Source: Actinoplanes sp. NBC_00393 (lineage in GTDB: Bacteria > Actinomycetota > Actinomycetes > Mycobacteriales > Micromonosporaceae). From it: 64,000 nucleotides of DNA. The stretch spans positions 10,282,001 to 10,346,000 of the forward strand of contig NZ_CP107942.1 in the NCBI RefSeq assembly GCF_036053395.1. The letters are read 5' to 3'. This document shows, one piece after another, positions 29,581 through 37,990 of the stretch. Position numbers and translations under genes: made by a program. Numbering within the stretch: the first letter of the stretch is position 1; every line of letters starts with the position of its first letter. The notes under the pieces were generated by a model. That model was not told the origin of the DNA and did no database searches. It saw only the letters and a program-made list of their open reading frames with translations.

Positions 29581-30336
29581 GTGTGGCATGGCGAGTTCCG
29601 CGATCCCCGGCTGGTCGAGGTCTACGACGCCGAATGCCCGTGGGGCTGGGACGACGACTTCTTCATGGCGGTCCTCGCCGAGCACTCCGCGCCCCGGGTC
29701 CTCGACCTGGGCTGCGGCACCGGCCGGCTGGCGATCGCGATGGCCGCCGCCGGTCACGACGTCACCGGGGTGGACCCGGCCCACGCCTCGCTCGACGCCG
29801 CCCGCCGCAAGCCCGGCGCGGCTCGGGTGCGGTGGATCGAGGGTTCGGTCGAGGTGCTGCCGGCGAAATCGTTCGACGCCGCGTTCCTGACCAGTCACGT
29901 GTCCCAGTTCATCGTCGGTGACGACGAGTGGGCCGGTGCGCTGCACGCGCTGCGCCGCGCCCTGGTCACCGGCGGGCGGCTGGTCTTCGACAGCCGGGAT
30001 CCGGCCGCCCGGCACTGGAAGGAGTGGAACCCGGAGGACTCACGGCGCTCCATCGTGCTCGACGACGGTGCTGCGGTCACCGCCTGGAGCGAGGTCACCT
30101 CGGTCGAGGACGGTGTCGTGTCGTTCACGCAGCACTACCGCTTCCCCGGCGGGCGGCAGGCGACCAGTACGGCGCGCATGCGCTTCCGCACCGAGGAGGA
30201 GTTGCGGGAGCAACTGAGCGTGGCCGGGTTCCGGGTGGACCGGGTTTACGGAGGGTGGGGGCGCGAACCGGTCGGCCTCAGCGGGGACGGTGAACTTATC
30301 GTAATCGCGGTCGCCGAATCCCCTCCGAATCTGTGA
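29581..30336 (+). CDS. Class I SAM-dependent methyltransferase
   Basis: A 251-residue methyltransferase. VLDLGCGTGRLAIAMAAAGH is SAM motif I, VTGVDPAHASLDAAR motif II with the ribose-binding Asp, and ALVTGGRLVFDSRDP the post-motif strand. Resembles small-molecule methyltransferases of the Methyltransf_25 type; the substrate is unknown. TAGCAT six bases before the GTG means it is probably leaderless and transcribed on its own. The next gene starts 71 bp downstream. Confidence 0.88.
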   Translation: MWHGEFRDPRLVEVYDAECPWGWDDDFFMAVLAEHSAPRVLDLGCGTGRLAIAMAAAGHDVTGVDPAHASLDAARRKPGAARVRWIEGSVEVLPAKSFDAAFLTSHVSQFIVGDDEWAGALHALRRALVTGGRLVFDSRDPAARHWKEWNPEDSRRSIVLDDGAAVTAWSEVTSVEDGVVSFTQHYRFPGGRQATSTARMRFRTEEELREQLSVAGFRVDRVYGGWGREPVGLSGDGELIVIAVAESPPNL

Positions 30337-30407
30337 TCTTGGGGCAATGTGCCAGAACCGGTTTGAACCCATTGCGAAGGATGGATCCCGGACTACTATC
30401 CGCAGCC

Positions 30408-32126
30408 ATGTCCGACAACGAGTGGCCAAGGGAGCTGCCTCCGGGCGGCCACGGTGAGTGGGCCGAGCCGGAGCACGGTCCACGCCGGATAGTCGTCTCC
30501 ACAGCCCTGGTGCTCGTGGTCCTGCTGGTGGCCGGCGGTGTCGCCTGGCAGCTGATGCAGAACCGGTCCGGGCAGCCGACCGCGGCGTCCAGCGCGGCGC
30601 CCGCGCCGTCGGCCACGCAACCCAGCGTGACCCCCTGCCCCGATCCGGAGTTGCGGGTGGTCACGGCCCCCGAGATCGAGCCGGTGATCCGCGAGGCGGC
30701 CGCCACGCTGAACCCGGCCGGCCAGCGGTGCGCCCCGATCACCGTGCAGGCGCAGGAGCCCGCCGCCACCCTGAAGGAGCAGGTCAAGCCGGACGTCTGG
30801 GTGCCGTCCAGCAGCGCCTGGCTGCGCATCGCCGCGGACGGCGCCACCTACGCGCCGGCGGGCAAACCGCTGGCCTACTCGCCGATCCTGCTCGCCGGCC
30901 CGGAAGGCATCGGCCGCCTGTACGCCGAGAGCGGCGAGACGTCCTGGGTCGGACTGATCCAGAGCCTGACTCAGGGCCGGATACCGAGCGTCACCATGCC
31001 GGATCCGTTGACGAGCACGGCAGGCCTACTCTCCGTGCACGCTGTGCATACCGCGACCGCTCGTACCACCAAGGACAGCGGAATCGCTCAGCTCAAGGCG
31101 CTCACCCTGCGCAGCCGGATCCAGGAGTCCAGCGTGGACCCGGCCACGCTGCTCAAGCAGATGTCGGCCCAGCAGGACAGCACCACCGCGGTGTACGACG
31201 TCGGCGTCTTCCCGGTGACCGAGCAGCAGCTCAAGGCGTACCAGAAGGCCGAACAGGGCGTGCGGCTCACCGGGGCGCCACCGGTCGACGTGCGGGTCGA
31301 GGCGGACTATCCGTTCGCCGTCCGCAAGGGCGCCGACCAGGCCCTGGCCGAGCGGCTGCGGGCGGCGATCAGCAAGGCGGCGGTCACCGCGGCCGGCTTC
31401 CGCGCCGAACCGACCGCCGCGGTGCTGCGTCTGCCGGACACCGCGCCCCGGCTGCTCGGCCCGGCCCGCCAGTGGTCGCAGTACCGGAAGCTGGCCTTCC
31501 AGGTGCTGCTGCTGATCGACTCGTCCGGGTCGATGAACGAGCCGATCACCGCCCGGGGCGGCCGGACCACCACGAAGGCCGCGCTGCTGCGCGAGTCCGG
31601 GACGATCGCCGCCGACCTGTTCGACGACGAGACCACGATCGGGATGTGGTATTTCGGCAGCGCCGCCCGCAACGGGCCGGCGTTCACCGAACAGGTCCCG
31701 TTCGGGCCGATCACCAGCGGCGTCGGGGGCAAGAGCCGCCGGCAGGCGCTGGCCGACACGATCAGCTCGTACAAACCGGCGGCGGGCGCCGGCACCCCGC
31801 TCTACCAGGCGGTGCTCGACGGGGTCGCGCAGATGCGGGGGAGGGTCACGCCGGGCGCGGCCACCGTCGTGGTGGTGCTCACCGACGGTGCGGACGGCGG
31901 CTCGCGGTTCGCGATGTCCAATGCGGAGTTCCTGAAGCGGCTCGCCGCCGGCCAGGACCGGGCGAAGCCGGTGCCGGTCATCGCAGTCGGGTACGGCCCG
32001 GACGCGAACATGGCCGCGCTGCAGGGCATGGCGAAGGCCACCGGCGGCCAGTCGATCGCCGCCCGCAACCCGGCGGACCTGGCCTCCGCGATGGCGAAGG
32101 CCTTCCTCGCCGCGCACAGTGCCTGA
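30408..32126 (+). CDS. Membrane-anchored solute-binding-like and von Willebrand A domain protein
   Basis: A 572-residue protein. The N-terminus is cytoplasmic and acidic; residues about 29-49 (VVSTALVLVVLLVAGGVAW) form a signal anchor. After a Ser/Ala/Pro linker, about 70-345 resembles a periplasmic solute-binding fold (PDVWVPSSSAWLRIA; PLAYSPILLAGP). Residues about 365-565 are a VWA domain with an intact MIDAS: DSSGSMNEP, the later Thr, and VLTDGADGG. It should bind a metal-dependent protein partner at the outer face. Substrate-binding/VWA fusions recur in actinobacteria without known function. TACTAT lies just upstream of the ATG. Confidence 0.85.
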   Translation: MSDNEWPRELPPGGHGEWAEPEHGPRRIVVSTALVLVVLLVAGGVAWQLMQNRSGQPTAASSAAPAPSATQPSVTPCPDPELRVVTAPEIEPVIREAAATLNPAGQRCAPITVQAQEPAATLKEQVKPDVWVPSSSAWLRIAADGATYAPAGKPLAYSPILLAGPEGIGRLYAESGETSWVGLIQSLTQGRIPSVTMPDPLTSTAGLLSVHAVHTATARTTKDSGIAQLKALTLRSRIQESSVDPATLLKQMSAQQDSTTAVYDVGVFPVTEQQLKAYQKAEQGVRLTGAPPVDVRVEADYPFAVRKGADQALAERLRAAISKAAVTAAGFRAEPTAAVLRLPDTAPRLLGPARQWSQYRKLAFQVLLLIDSSGSMNEPITARGGRTTTKAALLRESGTIAADLFDDETTIGMWYFGSAARNGPAFTEQVPFGPITSGVGGKSRRQALADTISSYKPAAGAGTPLYQAVLDGVAQMRGRVTPGAATVVVVLTDGADGGSRFAMSNAEFLKRLAAGQDRAKPVPVIAVGYGPDANMAALQGMAKATGGQSIAARNPADLASAMAKAFLAAHSA

Positions 32127-32148
32127 TTGCGTCGCCTCCGGCTCGCGG

Positions 32149-32197
32149 GCATCGCGCCCTCTACCCCCGGTGTCGAGGGCACCGGCGTGCGCGATGC
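32149..32197. terminator. Bidirectional hairpin between VWA gene and desaturase gene
   Basis: Outer arms GCATCGC (32149-32155) and GCGATGC (32191-32197), inner arms GCCCTC (32156-32161) and GAGGGC (32175-32180). Placed between convergent stops. Confidence 0.75.
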
Positions 32198-32211
32198 GTG
32201 ATGGTTGCGGA

Positions 32212-33660
32212 TCAGGCCGATGGGCACGGACCGGGCCCGATCCGGTCGGCGACGATGCCGGCGGAGAGGGTGACCATCGGCAGGCCGCCGCCCGGGTGGG
32301 CGGACCCGCCGACCAGGTACAGGCCGTCGACCGGTCCGCGGTTCGCCGGCCGCAGCAGCCCGCCCGCGGTGCCGTAGATGGCGCCGCCGGGCGCGGCGGT
32401 GGCCTCGGCGAGATCCGCGGGCGTACGCGTCTCCACGAACTCCAGCCGTCCCCGCACGTCCAGCCCCCGCCCGGCCAGCACGTCCAGCACATGTCGCCCG
32501 TACTCCGCAGCGAGCCTGGCCCGCCGCCAGTCCACAGCGGACCAGCCGGTGCCGTGCTGCGGCGCGTTCACCAGCACGAACCACGCCTCGCACCCGTCCG
32601 GCCGCACCGCCGGATCGTCGGCCCGGGTCACGAAGATCGCCGGGTCGTCGACCGGCCGGGCCCGCCGCGCCGCCGACCCGAAGATCGCGTCGAACTCGGC
32701 GTCGTAGTTGCGCGGGAAGAACACCGTGTGGTGTGCCAGCTCCGGGGTGTGGCCGCGCACCCCGAGCAGCAGCACGAACCCGCCGAGGCTGCGGTCGGCC
32801 AGCCCGGCCAGCCGGCCCGGAGTGGGCAGCAGGTCACGGTAGAGCGTCACGGCATCCACATTGGAGACGACCACGTCCGCCGGCTCGAACCTGCCGGACT
32901 CCAGGTGCACCCCGCGCACTGACGCGTCCGCCTCGATCGTCGTGACGGGAGAATCGAGCTCTACCCGTACGCCCAAGGCCTGACATCGATCGTGCAGAGC
33001 CGCCGCCAGCGTGCCCAGCCCGCCCGGCAGATACCAACCGCCGAAGGCGAGCTCGGCGTAAGGGATCGCCGCGAGCGCCGCCGGCGCGCGGCGCGGATCG
33101 GTGCCGGTGTAGGTCGCGTACCGGTCCAGCAGCATGCGCAACCGCGGATCGCGCAGGTAGTGCCGGCCCAGCGCGCGCAACGACCGGCCCGGCGCGATCG
33201 CCGCCAGGTCGCCGAGCCGCCAGGAGAGCCGGGCCAGCGACGCCGCGGTCACCGGGCGGCGCAGCACCGAGGAGTAGGAGGCCCGCCAGATCCGCGCGGC
33301 CCGGCGCCAGAAGCGGTCCCAGTCGGCGGCCGCCCCGGCGCCCAGCGCGGTGCCGATCCGGTCCAGGAAGACCTCGTGCGACGAGGACGAGTCGAGGACA
33401 GTGCCGTCCGGGAAGACGTGCCGGACCACCGGATCCAGCGGCTCCGGACGCAGCTCGAGGCCGAGGCCGTCGAAGACCTGCGGCAGGGTGAACAGGCTCG
33501 GGCCGGTGTCGAAGCGGTAGCCGTCCCGCTCGTACACCGCCAGCTTGCCGCCGACCGTGCCGGACCGCTCGTGCACCACCACGCGGTGGCCGGCCTGCGC
33601 CAGGCGGACGGCAGCGGTCAGTCCGCCGACGCCGGCCCCGATGATCACGATCTGGCTCAT
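32212..33660 (-). CDS. CrtI/CrtD-type FAD-dependent carotenoid desaturase
   Basis: A 482-residue flavoprotein. IVIIGAGVGGLTAAVRLAQA is the N-terminal FAD motif, GGKLAVYERDGYRFDTGPS the substrate-side signature, and LYLVGGSAHPGGGLPMVTLS the C-terminal bacterial phytoene-desaturase signature. It could be a phytoene desaturase (CrtI) or a C-3',4' desaturase (CrtD); the presence of CruF and CrtA relatives in the same operon, and no phytoene synthase nearby, favours a late step such as 3',4'-desaturation. Its ATG overlaps the GT2 stop by four bases (ATGA). It is the last gene of the eight-gene operon. Confidence 0.87.
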   Translation of the reverse strand: MSQIVIIGAGVGGLTAAVRLAQAGHRVVVHERSGTVGGKLAVYERDGYRFDTGPSLFTLPQVFDGLGLELRPEPLDPVVRHVFPDGTVLDSSSSHEVFLDRIGTALGAGAAADWDRFWRRAARIWRASYSSVLRRPVTAASLARLSWRLGDLAAIAPGRSLRALGRHYLRDPRLRMLLDRYATYTGTDPRRAPAALAAIPYAELAFGGWYLPGGLGTLAAALHDRCQALGVRVELDSPVTTIEADASVRGVHLESGRFEPADVVVSNVDAVTLYRDLLPTPGRLAGLADRSLGGFVLLLGVRGHTPELAHHTVFFPRNYDAEFDAIFGSAARRARPVDDPAIFVTRADDPAVRPDGCEAWFVLVNAPQHGTGWSAVDWRRARLAAEYGRHVLDVLAGRGLDVRGRLEFVETRTPADLAEATAAPGGAIYGTAGGLLRPANRGPVDGLYLVGGSAHPGGGLPMVTLSAGIVADRIGPGPCPSA

Positions 33661-34727
33661 CCCGGAATGATGCCCCGGCCGCGCCAGATCAGGCGACCTC
33701 GGCGCCGCAGGTGGAAGGAGCGGGCGATCAGCCACGCGAACAACACGATCGACACCGGGTGCGCGAACGCGTCCGGGAACGCCCGCCCGCCGGTGGCGAT
33801 CGCGCTGATCATCCGGCCGGTCACCCCGAGCAGGTAGGCGGCCGGTGCGATGGGGAGCAGGGCGAGCGGTAGCGCGTACAGAAGAAGAAGCAGGACCACC
33901 ACGGTGGCCGCGCCGGCTGCCGAGCCGAACGACGCCCACAGCGACTTGCCGTAACCGTCCGCCAGTTCGGACCAGGAGTTGTACATCCGGCAGGTGGCCA
34001 GCCGGGAGCCGTCGGCGAGCGCGATGCGCCCGCCGGCGCGTTTCACCGCGCGCGCCAGGCCGATGTCCTCCAGGATGTCGCCGCGCACGGCGGCATGGCC
34101 GCCGGCCTGCCGATAGCCGGCCCGGTCCACCACCAGCCACTGCCCTCCCGCGGCGGCGAGCGACGGGCGCGAGGAGCGTTCCATGCCGCGCAGCGGCAGG
34201 AAGGTGAGCCAGGACCACTGCAGCAGGGGTTGCACGAGCCGGCCGGCGCCAACGATTTTGGGGTACGGCGAAAGCAGCGCAACCCCGGCACTCCGCAGCA
34301 GGTCGACCGCCCCGGCGACCGCGTCCGGCTCCAGAACCACGTCGGCGTCCACGAAGACCAGCACGTCCACGTCGCCCGCCACCTCGGCGAGCCGGGCGCA
34401 GGCGTTCGGTTTGCCGAGCCAGCCGTCCGGCGGTGGCGTGCCGGTGTGCAGCCGCACCCGGTCGCCGGCCACCGCGCGGACCACGTCCGCCGTGCCGTCG
34501 GTGGAGCCGTCGTCGAGGACGTGGATCGTCAGGTTCGGCACGCCCCGCTGGGCCAGCAGCGACTCCAGGCAGGGGGTGACCCGCGCGGCCTCGTCGCGCA
34601 GCGGCAGCAGCACGGCGACCCGCTCGGTGGTGGACGCGTCACGCCGGGGGCGGCGCAGCAGCAGCGCGTTCACCGCGGTGTGCGCGGTGAGCAGCAGCAA
34701 CGGCACCAGCAGGAGCCAGCTGATCAC
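33657..34727 (-). CDS. Membrane glycosyltransferase family 2 (CruG-like by context)
   Basis: A 356-residue GT-A enzyme. One N-terminal helix (WLLLVPLLLLTAHTAVNAL), then VAVLLPLRDEA, HVLDDGSTDGT with the nucleotide-binding Asp, FVDADVVLEPDAVA with the DxD motif, GDILEDIGLARAV with the ED general-base motif, and two or three C-terminal helices. Next to a CruF-like gene, it parallels CruF-CruG of cyanobacteria, where CruG glycosylates the 2'-hydroxyl of a carotenoid. That substrate is inferred from context only. GTG start overlaps the CruF-like stop (GTGA), and its own stop overlaps the desaturase start. Confidence 0.83.
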   Translation of the reverse strand: MISWLLLVPLLLLTAHTAVNALLLRRPRRDASTTERVAVLLPLRDEAARVTPCLESLLAQRGVPNLTIHVLDDGSTDGTADVVRAVAGDRVRLHTGTPPPDGWLGKPNACARLAEVAGDVDVLVFVDADVVLEPDAVAGAVDLLRSAGVALLSPYPKIVGAGRLVQPLLQWSWLTFLPLRGMERSSRPSLAAAGGQWLVVDRAGYRQAGGHAAVRGDILEDIGLARAVKRAGGRIALADGSRLATCRMYNSWSELADGYGKSLWASFGSAAGAATVVVLLLLLYALPLALLPIAPAAYLLGVTGRMISAIATGGRAFPDAFAHPVSIVLFAWLIARSFHLRRRGRLIWRGRGIIPG

Positions 34728-35464
34728 GCCGGCGCCCGGAGCCGCAGCAGGAGCGGGAGGACCGCGGCGCCCATGATGACGCCGCCCCAGACGGCCGAGG
34801 CGGGCAGGTCGAGGAAGACCGCGTGGGCCAGGACCGAGGAGAAGTACGTCCACAGCCAGAGGGCGTACATCGGCCCGTCATCTTTCTGCGGATTTGTCGT
34901 GCTCACCGTGGACAAAGCCGTCATCAGCAGCAGGGCGAAGCCCAGCCAGCCCAGGTAGTTGCTGATCGGGATGCCCGGCAATCCGGGCAGAGCGGGCACC
35001 GCATCCTGCCAGCGCCAGTAACCCTCGGCGACCATCTGCGGATCCAGGAAGAGATCCCAGGCGGCCAGCCCGGCAGCCGCGAGCGCGATGCGCGCCAGGC
35101 GGCCCCGCACCACGCGGACCGCGGCCAGCCACGCCGGCCACGCCATCCAGGTCCAGGCCAGGGGAATGATCAGGGGTACGCCGAGCAGCTTCGGACCGAG
35201 CTCCCCGGAATAGTCGTAGGTGCCGAACGGGAAGCCGGTCGCCACCCCGATCGCCTCCACCGCGAACCCGCCCAGCATCGCCGTGCCGACCAGCGCGGCC
35301 GCGGCCCTCCGGCCCCGGCTCAGCGCGGCGTGCGACACCGAGAGCGCCACCCCGATCAGGACGGTCGCCACGGTCAGCCCGGCCCGGACGTCGCCGGAAG
35401 TGAGCGGATAGCAGATCTGGGCCAGGATCAGGACGCCGAGCAGCGCCCAGGGAACTCGACGCAA
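34724..35464 (-). CDS. cruF: CruF-like carotenoid 1,2-hydratase (DUF422)
   Basis: A 246-residue membrane protein with about seven helices. FGTYDYSGELGPKLLGVPLI and WDLFLDPQMVAEGYWRW are the two conserved DUF422 blocks with acidic, Tyr and Trp residues. CruF in Deinococcus and cyanobacteria adds water to the terminal double bond of acyclic or monocyclic carotenoids, giving a 1'-hydroxyl. The TTG start at 35464 is one base after the GNAT stop; no other start suits. Family membership is strong, substrate inferred. Coupled to the downstream glycosyltransferase. Confidence 0.85.
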   Translation of the reverse strand: MRRVPWALLGVLILAQICYPLTSGDVRAGLTVATVLIGVALSVSHAALSRGRRAAAALVGTAMLGGFAVEAIGVATGFPFGTYDYSGELGPKLLGVPLIIPLAWTWMAWPAWLAAVRVVRGRLARIALAAAGLAAWDLFLDPQMVAEGYWRWQDAVPALPGLPGIPISNYLGWLGFALLLMTALSTVSTTNPQKDDGPMYALWLWTYFSSVLAHAVFLDLPASAVWGGVIMGAAVLPLLLRLRAPA

Positions 35465-35465
35465 G

Positions 35466-36044
35466 TCAGCCGCCGACCAGGCCCGAGTTGTCCTCGACCG
35501 CCCGGTCCACGATCGGCAGCTCGCGCCCGAGGATCGCGAAGGCCCGCTCGTCGCCGGGGAACATGAAGTTGCGCAGCACGTCGGTGAAGCCGAACCGCCG
35601 GTACAGCCGCCAGGCGCGGGACGCCTGCTCGTCAGCCTCCGGAGTGGACAGCAGCACGGTCTGGCCCTCGGCCATCGCGAGCAGCGCGCGCAACTGCCGG
35701 GCGCCCACCCCGTGACCCTGGGCGACCGGGCGGACGTGCAACTCGACCACCTCGAAGCAGCGGGCCAGCCAGAACCGGCGGGACGGCTCGTCCAGCGCGG
35801 AGCGCACCTGGTCGTGCCACCACTGGCCGGGGGCGGAGGTGTAGCCGTACCCGAAGCCGGCGACCCGGCCGTCCGGGGTGGTGGTGGCGACCGCGCGGAA
35901 ACCGGGGCGGCGCACGTGCGAACCGATGTAGCCGCGCCGGGTCTGCAGCAGCTCCTGCCGGTAGCCCATCGCCTCGCCGTAGACGGCGACCACGTCGTCG
36001 AGCCGGCGCAGCAGGTCGTCCGGCTGCCAAGCAACGAGCCTCAT
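35466..36044 (-). CDS. GNAT-family N-acetyltransferase
   Basis: A 192-residue acetyltransferase-like protein. FEVVELHVRPVAQGHGVGAR contains strand 4 and the acetyl-CoA pyrophosphate loop QGHGVGA; YRRFGFTDVLRNFMF is the C-terminal motif B. It lies between the CrtA-like and CruF-like genes, with an ATGA overlap upstream. A carotenoid-modifying acyl transfer would normally use another fold, so its part in the pathway is unclear; it may act on a protein or amine. Substrate unknown. Confidence 0.82.
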   Translation of the reverse strand: MRLVAWQPDDLLRRLDDVVAVYGEAMGYRQELLQTRRGYIGSHVRRPGFRAVATTTPDGRVAGFGYGYTSAPGQWWHDQVRSALDEPSRRFWLARCFEVVELHVRPVAQGHGVGARQLRALLAMAEGQTVLLSTPEADEQASRAWRLYRRFGFTDVLRNFMFPGDERAFAILGRELPIVDRAVEDNSGLVGG

Positions 36045-36712
36045 CGCTCCGTCCGCTCCTTCTCGTCAGCCGTCCAGCCCAGCACGGACCGGTCGCCGCT
36101 GATGTCCTGCACCGCGAAACGGGCGAAAAGCTCCTCCGCGTACCAGCGGTCGGCCGGAGTCCGGGCGATCGCCGCGCGATGCTGCGGCTGACGGTACGCG
36201 AAAGCCGTGAGATCCGTCGTGCTGCGCCACACGCTCACCGTGCCCTGCCAGCCGATCGGCGCCTCACCCACCCCGAACCGGGCCAGCAGCCCGGGCGCCC
36301 CGGCCACCTCCCGCTCCACCGCCGGGATCGCCCGCCAGAACCGGACCGCCCGGGTGGGCCGCAACCGGGCCCGGGTGAGCGCCAGCACCATCCCGTCGGC
36401 CCGCCGGCCGGTCGGCTGGAACGGGCTGCGCCCCGACCACTCGCCGCGACTGACCAACGGCTCCAGGTCGAGGCGGGCGCGGTGGGCGGCGATCCGGTCC
36501 CAGGACGGGAAGCTGACCGGCCGGTCGCTCACCGTGATCGCCGCGTACCGGGTGAGGTCGGCGTCGCCGGGCCCGAAGCCGTGGCTGGTGCCCAGGAATT
36601 TGGCGAACCGCACCCCTGGCCGGTACCGGCGTGCGAAGCCCATCCGCAGCATGGCCTGCGCGACAGCGTGCCGGGGCACCCGCCAGACGTGCAGGCTGAC
36701 TCGTTCCGTCAT
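36041..36712 (-). CDS. crtA: CrtA-like spheroidene monooxygenase-family protein (carotenoid ketolase)
   Basis: A 223-residue protein aligning by eye along its length with CrtA of purple bacteria: VRFAKFLGTSHGFGPGD, REWSGR-type GEWSGRSPFQP, ALTRARLRPTRAVRFWRAIP, GVGEAPIGWQGTVSVW and RTPADRWYAEELFARFAV. CrtA is a haem-dependent oxygenase that puts a keto group at C-2 of acyclic carotenoids carrying a 1-hydroxy or methoxy end. Together with a CruF-like hydratase this makes a coherent 1-hydroxy-2-keto end-group pathway. ATG overlaps the YbaK stop by four bases, and its stop overlaps the GNAT start likewise. Similar proteins occur in non-pigmented actinobacteria, so the substrate needs testing. 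Confidence 0.78.
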   Translation of the reverse strand: MTERVSLHVWRVPRHAVAQAMLRMGFARRYRPGVRFAKFLGTSHGFGPGDADLTRYAAITVSDRPVSFPSWDRIAAHRARLDLEPLVSRGEWSGRSPFQPTGRRADGMVLALTRARLRPTRAVRFWRAIPAVEREVAGAPGLLARFGVGEAPIGWQGTVSVWRSTTDLTAFAYRQPQHRAAIARTPADRWYAEELFARFAVQDISGDRSVLGWTADEKERTER

Positions 36713-37179
36713 GCGACCTCGGCGGGGGCGCCGTCCGTGACCCGGACCAACTCGGCGTAGGTGATCGGAAAGACCGACTGCGGCACGCCGCCGGCCGCCC
36801 ACACCACCGGGAACTGCCCGAGGTCCACGTCGACCAGGGTCCGGACCGGTTTCGGGTGGCCGAGCGGGGCCACCCCGCCGATCGCCTGACCGGTGTGCTG
36901 CCGGACGAACTCGGGGGTGGCCCGGCGCAGCTTCGCGACGCCGAGCGCGGCCGCCACCTTCGCGGTGTCCACCCGGTGCGCCCCGGAGGTCAGCACGAGC
37001 AGCGGCTCACCGTCCGCATCGAAGATCAGCGAGTTGGCGATCTGGCCGACCTCGATGTCCAGCGCGGCCGCCGCGGCCGCCGCGGTGTGCACCGCCTCGT
37101 CCAGGATGACGATCTCGGCCGTCACCCCGGCGCTCTCCAGGGCGTCCCGCACCGCGGTCACGTTGGGATGGTTGTGCAT
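36709..37179 (-). CDS. YbaK/EbsC (ProX-like) aminoacyl-tRNA deacylase-family protein
   Basis: A 156-residue trans-editing domain protein. The N-terminus HPNVTAVRDALESAGV, then GQIANSLIFDADGEPLLVLTSG and GQAIGGVAPLGHPKPVRTLVD, matches YbaK/Cys-tRNA(Pro) deacylase relatives, including the conserved Lys and the GG.APLG loop. These hydrolyse mischarged tRNA. No role in carotenoid synthesis is apparent, yet it sits inside the operon: five bases after the SDR stop and with an ATGA overlap on the CrtA-like gene. GAGGGG precedes its ATG. Confidence 0.88.
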   Translation of the reverse strand: MHNHPNVTAVRDALESAGVTAEIVILDEAVHTAAAAAAALDIEVGQIANSLIFDADGEPLLVLTSGAHRVDTAKVAAALGVAKLRRATPEFVRQHTGQAIGGVAPLGHPKPVRTLVDVDLGQFPVVWAAGGVPQSVFPITYAELVRVTDGAPAEVA

Positions 37180-37183
37180 CCCC

Positions 37184-37990
37184 TCATCCTGCCGCCTTCT
37201 CGCTGGCCTCCCACAGCTGGGCCGCCAGCTGCGGGTCACGGGCGTGCGGCGCCGGGCGGGTGAGCTGGTGCCCGACGTAGTAGCCGCCGTTCTCCAGCTC
37301 CGCGGCGGGCGCGGTGGCGAGCCAGACCAGCAGCTCGCCGGCCTTCTCCGGGGTGACCAGGAAGGGCGCGTACTTGTAGAAGAACCGGGTGAGCCGTCCG
37401 GTGCCGAAGTTGGTGCGCACCACACCCGGGTGGAACGACACGCTGGTCACCTGCGGCCAGCGGCGGGCCGCCTCGGCGGTGAACAGGATGTTCGCCGCCT
37501 TGCTCGCCCCGTACGCCTGCCAGGAGTTGTACTTGCGCTGCTCACCGGCCAGGTCGGCCGGGTCGGGCCGGCCCTGCATGTGCGCGCGGGACGCGGTGTT
37601 GACCACCCGGGCGCCGTCCAGCCGGGGCAGCAGCAGCTTCGTGAGCAGGAACGGAGCGAGGTGATTGCCCTGGACGGTGGCCTCGTAGCCGTCGGTTGTC
37701 CGCCGGTACTCACCGACCATGCCACCGGCGTTGTTCGCCAGCACGTCGATCCGCTGGTATCCGGCGAGCAACTGATCGGCCAGGGCGCGCACCTCGGCGA
37801 ACGACTCGAAATCGGCCCGGAAACTGGCCGGCTCCCGCCCACCGGCCTGGCGTACCTGATCGACCGCCTCGGCGAGCCGCTGCGGATTGCGGCCCACCAG
37901 CACCACCTCGTCACCGCGGGCGGCGAACTGCTTCGCGGCCGCCAGGCCCACGCCCGAACTGCCGCCGGTCACCACGATCGTCGATGCCAT
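37184..37990 (-). CDS. Short-chain dehydrogenase/reductase
   Basis: A 268-residue SDR. TIVVTGGSSGVGLAAAKQFA binds the dinucleotide, LANNAGGMVGE is the structural NAG motif, and YGASKAAN has the catalytic Tyr and Lys with a preceding Ser in NTASRAH. Similar to retinol-dehydrogenase-like SDRs, which would fit an isoprenoid alcohol or ketone substrate, but this is not established. AGGAGG lies six bases before the ATG. The upstream MFS gene runs 80 bp into it in another frame. Confidence 0.9.
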   Translation of the reverse strand: MASTIVVTGGSSGVGLAAAKQFAARGDEVVLVGRNPQRLAEAVDQVRQAGGREPASFRADFESFAEVRALADQLLAGYQRIDVLANNAGGMVGEYRRTTDGYEATVQGNHLAPFLLTKLLLPRLDGARVVNTASRAHMQGRPDPADLAGEQRKYNSWQAYGASKAANILFTAEAARRWPQVTSVSFHPGVVRTNFGTGRLTRFFYKYAPFLVTPEKAGELLVWLATAPAAELENGGYYVGHQLTRPAPHARDPQLAAQLWEASEKAAG

